From: a virus
Reading direction: 5' to 3' (one strand)
Virus record (IMG/VR): IMGVR_UViG_3300035698_012399
Coordinates: 1-23,141 of that record
Length of the DNA: 23,141 nt
Within the stretch, counting starts at the first letter, position 1. Each line of letters opens with the position of its first letter. Below the pieces are notes generated by a model. It did not search any database, was not told the origin of the DNA, and was given only the letters and a program-made list of their open reading frames with translations. Below are positions 1-7,755 of the stretch, one piece after another. The position numbers and the translations under genes were made by a program.

Positions 1-1
1 A

Positions 2-739
2 ATTGACGCGGATGTACTTTATATAAATGCGTCTGACGAAAACAACGTAGACACGGTAAGAACCAAAATCAAAAACTTTGCCAGTTCAATGGGATTCAGA
101 AAGTGGAAGATTTGTATTCTTGATGAAAGTGATTATATGACTCCGAACGGCCAAGCAGCCCTTCGTAATTTAATGGAAACTTTTTCAAAAACTACACGTT
201 TCATTCTTACATGTAATTACGTTGAAAAAATTATAGACCCTATACAGAGTAGATGCCAATCATTTGCCATAACACCTCCTAACAAAGCAGACGTGGCTAA
301 GAGGCTCGTGTCCATCCTCAGCGCAGAAGGAGTATCCTTTGACAATGCGGATGTAGTGTCTATTGTTAATAATGGATACCCTGACATAAGACGTATATTG
401 GGATCGGCACAAAGTCAAATAATAAATGGTAAGTTGACAATAGATAAGCAATCTATCATTCAGGCAAATTACATGAATGAATGTTTGATTCACCTAACAT
501 CTAAGGCAAGTACTGAAAATAAGTTTGTACTTATAAGACAGACTATAGCTGATAGTAAGGTTAAGGACTTTACTCAATTCTTTAAGTTTCTTTATGACAA
601 TGTAGATCAGTATGCTCCACAAAAACAAGGTGAAGTAATTATTAAGTTGGCTGATGGCCAATATAAAGATAGCTTTGTAGTGGACTCAGAAATTAATATA
701 ATGGCAACCATTATGGGAATCTTAGATATTATAAACTAA
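2..739 (+). CDS. 44: Sliding clamp loader ATPase subunit (T4 gp44-like), 5' partial
   Basis: The reading frame is open from base 2, so the N-terminus and Walker A lie upstream of the window; 245 residues are visible. Counting from base 2, a Walker B-type box, ILDESD, lies at residues 39-44. It is followed by a sensor-1-like strand (FILTCNY) and the SRC signature of RFC/gp44 clamp loaders (IQSRCQSF). The C-terminal part would be the lid and collar helices. In the family this AAA+ subunit hydrolyses ATP to open the sliding clamp and load it on primer-template DNA for the phage polymerase. The gene 62-type partner follows at 861, as in T4. Family assignment is firm; equivalence to gp44 rather than another RFC-like loader rests on that neighbour. 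Confidence 0.9.
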   Translation: MDADVLYINASDENNVDTVRTKIKNFASSMGFRKWKICILDESDYMTPNGQAALRNLMETFSKTTRFILTCNYVEKIIDPIQSRCQSFAITPPNKADVAKRLVSILSAEGVSFDNADVVSIVNNGYPDIRRILGSAQSQIINGKLTIDKQSIIQANYMNECLIHLTSKASTENKFVLIRQTIADSKVKDFTQFFKFLYDNVDQYAPQKQGEVIIKLADGQYKDSFVVDSEINIMATIMGILDIIN

Positions 740-864
740 TGCATATTATACACCACATTTTAGGTACATGCGGAGAACCACATTTTTCTTTACTAAGTTT
801 ATTTGGATTTGTCCCAATGATTTACTATATTGTAAAGGCTAAGCTACGTAAATATATAAAATGA
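739..864 (+). CDS. Small membrane-like protein, 41 aa, between the clamp loader genes
   Basis: An ORF of 41 codons starts MHIIHHILG and ends KLRKYIK. Its ATG shares one base with the clamp loader stop (TAATG junction), and its TGA overlaps the ATG of the next gene by four bases (ATGA at 861-864). It therefore fills the otherwise empty 121 bases exactly. The middle (about residues 16-32) is hydrophobic and the C-terminus is basic, consistent with one short membrane segment or a membrane-associated helix. There is no strong Shine-Dalgarno, so expression would depend on coupling to the upstream gene. I do not recognise a family. The tidy junctions on both sides are the main evidence that it is real; function is unknown. 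Confidence 0.6.
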   Translation: MHIIHHILGTCGEPHFSLLSLFGFVPMIYYIVKAKLRKYIK

Positions 865-1310
865 GTACAACGAAACCAAAAACAATCTTCGAACACTTAG
901 CAGGTATAAAGGATAAGAAAGTACCTTGGAATACCTTAAGTGAGTTGGATAAAAAATCGTTTAGTCCATTTCTTATAAATAGATTTCTAAGTATGAACCA
1001 GGACTTAATTGAATTCGTAAATGAATTTCAAATATTTTCCATTGGATTATTAGAACCAAGAGATGTATATAAAGTTTATTATGATTTCTTACCCAAAGTA
1101 AAAACGTATGACAAATACATTAAAGGAAAGGGTACATCTAAGTATGATAGTGAACTGATTGATTACCTCATTAAATGGTATAAAGTTTCATCACGCGAAG
1201 TGATTCAATATTTAGAAATAATGGATAAGGATGATGTAAAATCTATCTTACAGGCGTATGGTCTTGATAAGAAAAAAATAACCAAGCTCACGAGCTTTAA
1301 GAAAAAGTAG
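861..1310 (+). CDS. 62: Sliding clamp loader small subunit (T4 gp62-like)
   Basis: This protein of 149 residues resembles gp62-type subunits of T4-like phages. The N-terminus carries the pattern IFEHLAGIKDKKVPW, then a Ser/Asp-rich turn and INRFLSMN at about residues 40-47. A central helical stretch (EPRDVYKVYYDFLPK) and a basic Lys-rich C-terminus follow. T4 gp62 is somewhat longer (187 residues). In T4 one gp62 joins four gp44 subunits to make the clamp loader; it has no ATPase motifs, and none are seen here. Position just after the gp44-like gene supports the call. The ATG overlaps the stop of the 41-codon ORF, so translation is probably coupled. The family is variable, so the evidence is motif plus context. 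Confidence 0.8.
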   Translation: MSTTKPKTIFEHLAGIKDKKVPWNTLSELDKKSFSPFLINRFLSMNQDLIEFVNEFQIFSIGLLEPRDVYKVYYDFLPKVKTYDKYIKGKGTSKYDSELIDYLIKWYKVSSREVIQYLEIMDKDDVKSILQAYGLDKKKITKLTSFKKK

Positions 1311-1311
1311 T

Positions 1312-1324
1312 GATATTTATAATA
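1312..1324. promoter_or_regulatory. Candidate promoter motif, copy 1 (before groES)
   Basis: The 13-mer GATATTTATAATA lies in the 32-base gap between the gp62-like gene and groES. On the + strand it contains TATAAT (1318-1323), a consensus -10 box 20 bases before the groES ATG. On the - strand the same bases read TATAAATA, the T4 late-promoter box, pointing away from groES. An identical 13-mer occurs at 5658-5670, also in a rare intergenic gap. No convincing -35 box is visible. The strand of action is undecided. Confidence 0.4.
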
Positions 1325-1342
1325 GTAAATAAAAAATAAGTT

Positions 1343-1711
1343 ATGAAGCAGTTTTTTCCCATTGGTGGCCGGGTAATAATAAAGCCCACCAAACAAGACA
1401 TTACATCCGGTGGAGTAATAGTACCAGAAACAAATGATGAAGGTGTAAACACAGCTGAAGTAGTTGCTGTGGGTCCTGGATTATTATTACTGTCTGGTGC
1501 CAGAGGTGACATGCAGTGTATTGTGGGTGATATCGTATTGTATACTAAATTATCTGCGAAAGTAATGGAAGATACAGACGGATTGATGGCAGTCCAAGAA
1601 TCTGATTTATTGTCTATTATAAACAGAACAGGACCGAAAAACAAATCGAGTTCAGACTACCCTTCACCTCCACCAATGCCTCCGACAGACCGCAACAGCG
1701 CGCACATTTAA
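1343..1711 (+). CDS. groES: GroES-like co-chaperonin
   Basis: This is a protein of 122 residues. The first 95 or so follow bacterial GroES: FPIGGRVIIKP at the N-terminus, a mobile-loop region with GGVIVP (the hydrophobic tripeptide that contacts GroEL), then EVVAVGPG, a roof-loop region, and VGDIVLYTKLSAKV. GroES forms a heptameric lid on GroEL. Unlike T4 gp31, the core is close to normal GroES size. It instead carries a C-terminal tail of about 25 residues rich in proline (PSPPPMPP) that ordinary GroES (about 95-97 residues) lacks. The gene lies 19 bases before groEL, the standard bacterial operon order. A candidate promoter box precedes it. The family call is firm; the role of the tail is unknown. 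Confidence 0.93.
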   Translation: MKQFFPIGGRVIIKPTKQDITSGGVIVPETNDEGVNTAEVVAVGPGLLLLSGARGDMQCIVGDIVLYTKLSAKVMEDTDGLMAVQESDLLSIINRTGPKNKSSSDYPSPPPMPPTDRNSAHI

Positions 1712-1721
1712 AAGAAAATAA

Positions 1722-3371
<1,650 letters not shown>

Positions 3372-3373
3372 TT

Positions 3374-3634
3374 ATGGGAAAGACAATTAACATGGGTGGT
3401 AAAGGCCCTCCGCCTCCACCAGTACCACAGGAACCACAACTCAATATTAAACCGGAAGATTTAACTGATTACACATGTAATAACTGTGGAAATCAAACAT
3501 TTGTTCAGGCATTTGTATTCAAAACACTATCGGCAGTTATGTCACCGGATGGAAAGGAACGAATGATTCCACTACAGGTGTTTAAATGTGATGAATGTAA
3601 TGAAATCGGAAAAGAATTTTTACCAAAAACGTAA
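3374..3634 (+). CDS. Small zinc-ribbon protein with proline-rich N-terminus
   Basis: This protein of 86 residues starts two bases after the groEL stop. The N-terminus is low-complexity, with five prolines in a row at residues 12-16. A zinc-ribbon pattern follows: Cys35-x2-Cys38 and Cys72-x2-Cys75, separated by 33 residues of predicted beta structure. Such ribbons bind one zinc ion and mediate nucleic-acid or protein contacts; no partner can be named. The proline run echoes the proline-rich tail of the GroES two genes upstream. There is no catalytic motif. The gene is likely co-transcribed with groES-groEL. The zinc site is a firm prediction from the cysteine spacing; the function is unknown. 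Confidence 0.75.
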   Translation: MGKTINMGGKGPPPPPVPQEPQLNIKPEDLTDYTCNNCGNQTFVQAFVFKTLSAVMSPDGKERMIPLQVFKCDECNEIGKEFLPKT

Positions 3635-3638
3635 TAAT

Positions 3639-4301
3639 ATGTCAGACGAAAAAAAGGTTGTAGTACCATGTGGTACTCGTGGAACCGATAAAACTGAAAA
3701 TACTCCCGTTGCTCAAGACTCAACTGAAGATAGAGTGGCCGAAGCCCTGGGCCGGAGTAACGAAGGGCCAAGTGTAAACAAAACGCGGGATTTATCTACG
3801 TGGTATCATTACGTGGATTGGACCACGTGGCCTCCAAGACCAACAATTCCAGGAGCTCGGCCAATGTTGCCTATTCTTGATCCGTATGGCGATTACCCAG
3901 TTACTGTCAGTGAACCAAATCCATATGTACGTGATACACCGGATACTCTGGCGCTTACACGAAACGAAACAGCTATAGAATATTGTGAACGAATGTATCC
4001 ATTATGTACAACTGAATTCAAGCGATTACAAGATGAAATGTACGTCACGTTTTGTAAAAAGCAACGGAATTACGGCCCAGCAAATATATCAGTGGGAACC
4101 CCATTGACAACGCCGGAAGATATAAAATTATCATTGACAGGCCTATTTTTTAGAATGAATGATAAAATTCAACGTATCAAACAACTTGTAGTGATGGGGC
4201 AACCAGACGAAGTGGGTGAGGCTATCGATGATACATATGAAGATTTATCTGTGTATGGAATTATCGCTAGATTAGTAAATACTGGAAAATGGGGTAAGTA
4301 A
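3639..4301 (+). CDS. DUF1599/Nmad1 nucleotide-modification-associated protein
   Basis: This protein has 220 residues from the ATG at 3639 (MSDEKK), four bases after the upstream stop. An in-frame ATG at 3588 would run deep into the preceding gene and was not used. The first 100 residues are Trp/Pro-rich (TWPPRPTIPGARP) and unrecognised. The C-terminal half matches the DUF1599 (Nmad1) pattern: KKQRNYGPANI (140-150), GLFFRMNDKIQRIKQL (168-183), then EAIDDTYEDLSVYGII (195-209). Nmad1 is an all-helical domain found near phage nucleotide- or DNA-base-modification genes and is thought to act on nucleotides; the reaction has not been established. The long N-terminal extension is an oddity. The domain call is fairly firm; the activity is inferred from the family only. 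Confidence 0.75.
   Translation: MSDEKKVVVPCGTRGTDKTENTPVAQDSTEDRVAEALGRSNEGPSVNKTRDLSTWYHYVDWTTWPPRPTIPGARPMLPILDPYGDYPVTVSEPNPYVRDTPDTLALTRNETAIEYCERMYPLCTTEFKRLQDEMYVTFCKKQRNYGPANISVGTPLTTPEDIKLSLTGLFFRMNDKIQRIKQLVVMGQPDEVGEAIDDTYEDLSVYGIIARLVNTGKWGK
3662..3677. repeat. Short inverted repeat inside the start of the Nmad1 gene
   Basis: AGTACCA and TGGTACT form a 7-bp perfect inverted repeat around a 2-base centre, 23 bases after the chosen start codon. It could be an operator-like palindrome or a weak mRNA hairpin. It is short enough to be chance. Confidence 0.2.
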
Positions 4302-4340
4302 TTATTTGGTAATGTCATAATTTATTACTATATTACTGTA

Positions 4341-5270
4341 ATGAATAAAGGTTACAAATCTCCGAAGGAACTGGCTATAGCTGCCTACAAACAGGGTAAA
4401 ACCCCGGTAAGCTATAGCCAGTTTAATATGTATAGGACTTGTCCCAGACAATGGAAGCTAACGTACATAGACAAGCATAAGTCATTTGATGCAAATGTGT
4501 TTAGTATATTTGGCACGGCTATACACGAATGTCTTCAACACTACTTAACAGTCATGTATGAATCTTCTATAAAGGAAGCTAATAAACTTGGCTTACATCA
4601 AATGATGCAAGCAGTATTGATACGTGAATACAATACCGAATATGAAAAAACAGGTGTACATTTCCTTACGTCCGATGATCTGAAGGAATGTTATTACGAT
4701 GGTATTGAAATATTAGATTTCTTTTTAAAGAAGCGCGCTAAATACTTTGGTAAACGTAATTGCAAATTAATTGGAATTGAAGTTCCAATATTACAACCCG
4801 TTGAAAGTAACGATAATGTATCGTTCATTGGATTTGTAGATATTATAATGCAAGAAGGTGATAACGTAGTACTATATGATATTAAATCTTCATTCTATGG
4901 ATGGAAGCCGGCAAGAAAAAAGATTGAAGGCGACCAAATTAGACTTTATAAAGAACATTATTCTAAGCAATTGGGTATAGATGCTAATTCTATTTTAGTT
5001 GAATATTTCATAGTAAAGAGGAAGTTATATGAAAATACTGATTTTCCGCAATCACGTATTCAACAGTTTAGGCCGGCTCATGGGTCGGTAAGTATGAATA
5101 GAACAAAGCGAAAGTTTAATTCTTTTATATCCACGGCATTTTTAGAAACAGGAAAACACAATAAAGAAGCGGAATATCCAGCATGGAAAACCGGCTGTAA
5201 ATTTTGCGCATTTAAAGACAACTATGAATTATGTCCAAAAGGAAGCAGAATCAAACCAGAGTCGGAATAG
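4341..5270 (+). CDS. PD-(D/E)XK nuclease, Cas4/RecB-like, with putative Fe-S cysteines
   Basis: This protein of 309 residues carries the PD-(D/E)XK motifs in order: SYSQFNMYRTCPRQWKL (24-40), GTAIHE with His62, a first acidic position in IGIEVPI (Glu147), GFVDII with Asp167, LYDIKSS with Asp180 and Lys182, and the QxxxY motif at Gln199-Tyr203. Cys34 and a C-terminal cluster, Cys286, Cys289 and Cys298, have the arrangement of the 4Fe-4S pin in Cas4/AddB nucleases. Family members are 5'-3' or mixed-polarity DNA exonucleases that may act in recombination or host DNA degradation. The next gene starts inside its 3' end. A 14-bp perfect stem lies near its 5' end. The superfamily call is firm; the Fe-S cluster is an inference from cysteine spacing. 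Confidence 0.85.
   Translation: MNKGYKSPKELAIAAYKQGKTPVSYSQFNMYRTCPRQWKLTYIDKHKSFDANVFSIFGTAIHECLQHYLTVMYESSIKEANKLGLHQMMQAVLIREYNTEYEKTGVHFLTSDDLKECYYDGIEILDFFLKKRAKYFGKRNCKLIGIEVPILQPVESNDNVSFIGFVDIIMQEGDNVVLYDIKSSFYGWKPARKKIEGDQIRLYKEHYSKQLGIDANSILVEYFIVKRKLYENTDFPQSRIQQFRPAHGSVSMNRTKRKFNSFISTAFLETGKHNKEAEYPAWKTGCKFCAFKDNYELCPKGSRIKPESE
4369..4423. repeat. 14-bp perfect inverted repeat within the nuclease gene 5' end
   Basis: AACTGGCTATAGCT (4369-4382) is repeated as its exact complement AGCTATAGCCAGTT (4410-4423), with a 27-base loop. Inside the loop GGGT (4394-4397) can pair with ACCC (4401-4404) across a three-A loop, giving a nested hairpin. The left arm starts 28 bases after the ATG of the nuclease gene, so as mRNA it would form a strong stem just after initiation. 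It may also be a protein-binding site on DNA. It lies wholly in coding sequence. Confidence 0.6.
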
Positions 5271-5656
5271 TTGGTAGTTTGGGATGGCAGAATAGACGTA
5301 AAATAAAGGATAGTATTTGGAAAATGAAAGGACGATTCGGCAGCGAACTACAAATAGTGTCAACGGGAAATAAAGACGGAGCCGATAAGATGGCTAAGAA
5401 GTTTTGTCTTGAACTTGAATGTAACTATAAAGAATTTAATCCGGCATATACAAATGCTAATTTATATTCCGCCTGTCATGAAAACTATTACGGGAAGGAA
5501 TACAGCCCAAGATATATATTTCACAGAAACGATATGTTTTGTAAGCATATCGATTATTTAATGGTGTTCATCGATAAAGGTGACTCGAATAAAGGAATAA
5601 TCGATATAATAAATAAGACAAAAAAATTAAATAAACCAGTCGTTATTGTATATTAG
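5231..5656 (+). CDS. SLOG-superfamily protein (DUF2493/YspA-like)
   Basis: This protein of 141 residues starts at an ATG that overlaps the nuclease gene by 40 bases. The start is supported because the first beta strand (VGIVGSLGW) comes only ten residues in. It has a Rossmann-like SLOG pattern: GSLGW (15-19), a Gly-rich loop STGNKDGADKMA (44-55) matching the GxxxGxD signature, RN at 99-100, then strands DYLMVFID and KPVVIVY with NKGIIDII between them. SLOG/DUF2493 proteins bind nucleotides or nucleotide-derived ligands. Several occur in phage and anti-phage contexts, and some are DprA/LOG relatives. The ligand here is not known. Placement after an Nmad1 protein and a nuclease suggests a nucleotide- or DNA-related role. 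Confidence 0.7.
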   Translation: MSKRKQNQTRVGIVGSLGWQNRRKIKDSIWKMKGRFGSELQIVSTGNKDGADKMAKKFCLELECNYKEFNPAYTNANLYSACHENYYGKEYSPRYIFHRNDMFCKHIDYLMVFIDKGDSNKGIIDIINKTKKLNKPVVIVY

Positions 5657-5657
5657 C

Positions 5658-5670
5658 GATATTTATAATA
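5658..5670. promoter_or_regulatory. Candidate promoter motif, copy 2 (before the glycan cassette)
   Basis: This is the exact 13-mer GATATTTATAATA also present at 1312-1324. Here it lies in the 26-base gap before the first glycosyltransferase gene. TATAAT at 5664-5669 is 13 bases before that ATG on the + strand; the - strand reads TATAAATA. A second TATAAT-like run (TTATAAT) follows at 5674-5680. Its place at the head of the 14-kb cassette fits a promoter, but there is no clear -35 element. Confidence 0.4.
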
Positions 5671-5682
5671 AAGTTATAATAA

Positions 5683-7203
5683 ATGAATAAGTTACCTAAG
5701 TTACGAAAAGTAGATACATCTAAGCCTCCAAAGAAAAAAGTATTACTATTATCGGATGATATTAGATTACCATCTGGAGTAGGAACTATGTCCAGAGAAA
5801 TGGTATACGGAACCGTGGCCACGTATGATTGGGTTCAGATTGGTGGAGCAATTAATCATCAAGATCAAGGTAAGGTGTTTGATATGAGCCAAGATGCAGC
5901 TACTGTAACGGGTGTAGGTGATGCTTCGGTCAAAGTATATTGTGCTAGTGGATATGGTAACCCTGATGTTCTAAGACAAATATTGTTAATTGAAAAGCCT
6001 GATATCATTGTTCACTTTACAGACCCCAGATTTTGGGACTGGCTGTACAACATGGAACATGAAATTAGGCAAACTATTCCAATTGCATATCTTAATATAT
6101 GGGATGATTTACCGGCACCACATTGGAATCGTAACGCATATGAATCATGTGATTTATTAATGGCTATATCAAAACAAACATACAATTTAAATCGAATGGT
6201 ACTAGGCCATGGCTACTATGAATCAGAAGATAAAACTGATGATGTCAATAGAATGAAATTGGTTGGTAATACTGGGCAGGAAGCACCGTGGAGACCCATA
6301 CCATTATTAACATATGTACCGCATGGTATTGATACAGATACGTTTACACCACTTAAATCTACAGACCCTACGCTGGCCAAAGTTAAGCAGGCAATATTTG
6401 GAAATAAAGATCCAAAATTCGTAGCATTTTTTAATAGTAGAAATGTAAGACGGAAATGCCCGTCTAATTTGATATTGGCATTTAAATTAATGGTTGATAG
6501 TCTTCCCGAAGAACAACGAAGTGATTGTTACCTGTTGATGCACACCGACCCCGTTGACCAACATGGTACAGATTTACCAGCAGTCGCACAGGCACTTGCA
6601 CCCGATGTAAATATCATATTCAGTAATCGAAAGATAAGTACTACCGAGTTAAATTGTCTGTATAATCTGGCCGATGTTACCTGTAATCCATCGTCCGCTG
6701 AAGGATTTGGATTATCACATATGGAATCATTAATGGCAGGAACACCTACCATAGCTACCGTCATCGGTGGGTTACAGGACCAAATGGGATTTACTAAAGA
6801 CGGTAAGGAACTTACGGTTAATGATTTCACCGATGCAGTAGCTAGTAATAGTTCGGGTAACATCACAACCGAACATGGAAATTGGGTATATCCGTTATGG
6901 CCAATTTATAATTTACAAGGTTCACCCGCAACGCCATATATATATGATTCGATTGCTCCTATTACATCGCTACGTGATGGCCTGAAGTATTGGTACTTGA
7001 AAGGTGATGACCATAGAATTAAAGCAGGAGCAGCTGGAAGATCATGGTCAATTAAAAACGGGTTTACAAAAGAAAATATGTGTAGTAGAACCGTTTATTC
7101 GTTGGATATGTGTATGGATAGATTTCATCCAAGAAATAAATTTTCGGTCATTGACGTATCACATAAAGAAGATGTTACCTATACAAATTGTACGTTACTA
7201 TGA
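5683..7203 (+). CDS. GT-B glycosyltransferase (GT4-like)
   Basis: This protein of 506 residues has the GT-B architecture. The N-terminal half carries a Gly-rich loop (LPSGVGTMSREM, 29-40) and an acceptor-domain strand/helix pattern. VPHGIDTDTF (212-221) marks the junction to the nucleotide-sugar domain. EGFGLSHMESLMAG (340-353) is the conserved E-x7-E-like motif that binds the donor nucleotide-sugar, followed by TPTIAT. GT4 enzymes are retaining and often add hexoses to glycans or lipids; donor and acceptor cannot be read from sequence. There is no signal peptide or membrane helix, so it is probably cytoplasmic. It is the first gene of the glycan cassette and ends in an ATGA overlap with the 2H phosphoesterase. 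Confidence 0.85.
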   Translation: MNKLPKLRKVDTSKPPKKKVLLLSDDIRLPSGVGTMSREMVYGTVATYDWVQIGGAINHQDQGKVFDMSQDAATVTGVGDASVKVYCASGYGNPDVLRQILLIEKPDIIVHFTDPRFWDWLYNMEHEIRQTIPIAYLNIWDDLPAPHWNRNAYESCDLLMAISKQTYNLNRMVLGHGYYESEDKTDDVNRMKLVGNTGQEAPWRPIPLLTYVPHGIDTDTFTPLKSTDPTLAKVKQAIFGNKDPKFVAFFNSRNVRRKCPSNLILAFKLMVDSLPEEQRSDCYLLMHTDPVDQHGTDLPAVAQALAPDVNIIFSNRKISTTELNCLYNLADVTCNPSSAEGFGLSHMESLMAGTPTIATVIGGLQDQMGFTKDGKELTVNDFTDAVASNSSGNITTEHGNWVYPLWPIYNLQGSPATPYIYDSIAPITSLRDGLKYWYLKGDDHRIKAGAAGRSWSIKNGFTKENMCSRTVYSLDMCMDRFHPRNKFSVIDVSHKEDVTYTNCTLL

Positions 7204-7742
7204 TATCACTTAGAAGTTTATTGGCGGAAGCAGAATATTCATTCGGTTGCGCTATGTTGTATTTTTCATTTCCAGAAATGAAACGTATTCATGATATGAT
7301 TGCTACTAATGACGTATTTGAAGAGCCGAACGGTGACACGTATGGGCTAGAAGTACACCCGCACGCTACGCTGTTATATGGATTACATGATGGTGTAAGT
7401 AAACACCAAGTAGAATCAGTACTTGATGATTACACATATTCATCGTGTAGGCTACACAATCCATCTACTTTCAGTAGTGAATTTTATGATGTACTTAAGT
7501 TTGATGTAAAGGGTGCCAACTTAAATGAAACAAATAAAGCGCTGGGAAAATTACCACATACGACTAAGTTTCCTGATTATCATCCTCACATGACTATAGC
7601 ATATCTAACACCTGGAACGGGAAAAAAATATATCGATATACTCAACCAGATTAATTTCAATGAATTTCAGGCGACGCCACAGTACGCTATTTATTCCGTA
7701 CCGGATGGACAAGAATACAGAATTAATATCAAATTAGATTAA
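7200..7742 (+). CDS. 2H phosphoesterase (LigT/Acb1-like) with capsid-targeting-like leader
   Basis: The start at 7200 (ATGA overlap with the upstream stop) gives 180 residues; the ATG at 7188 lies inside the previous gene. The two histidine motifs of the 2H superfamily are present: His55-Ala-Thr57 in HPHATLLYG and His130-Met-Thr132 in FPDYHPHMTIAYL. From memory, the second motif closely resembles that of T4 gp57B (Acb1), which cleaves cyclic oligonucleotides to defeat CBASS. Other 2H enzymes act on RNA 2',3'-cyclic ends. The N-terminus MISLRSLLAEA resembles the T4 capsid-targeting leader, including an L-x-E|A prohead-protease site, so the enzyme might be packaged and injected. The fold is confident; substrate and packaging are inference. 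It is an odd passenger in a glycan cassette. Confidence 0.8.
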   Translation: MISLRSLLAEAEYSFGCAMLYFSFPEMKRIHDMIATNDVFEEPNGDTYGLEVHPHATLLYGLHDGVSKHQVESVLDDYTYSSCRLHNPSTFSSEFYDVLKFDVKGANLNETNKALGKLPHTTKFPDYHPHMTIAYLTPGTGKKYIDILNQINFNEFQATPQYAIYSVPDGQEYRINIKLD

Positions 7743-7755
7743 AACAAAAAATTAA

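Noticed and set aside
974-981. TATAAATA late-promoter box on the + strand
   Set aside because: It lies inside the gp62-like coding sequence, and an 8-base AT-only string is expected several times by chance in this AT-rich window.
1297-1644. Antisense ORF of 115 codons opposite groES
   Set aside because: It is the complement of a well-conserved gene and shows no recognisable protein features.
3588-3638. Upstream in-frame ATG for the Nmad1 gene
   Set aside because: It lies deep inside the zinc-ribbon gene; the ATG at 3639 follows that gene's stop by four bases and fits local spacing better.
3798-3837. ACGTGGT/ACCACGT inverted repeat in the Nmad1 gene
   Set aside because: Only seven base pairs within Trp/Pro codons; chance is a sufficient explanation.
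4302-4340. Possible terminator hairpin between the Nmad1 and nuclease genes
   Set aside because: Only a five-base GTAAT/ATTAC pairing can be made, with no GC-rich stem or T run.
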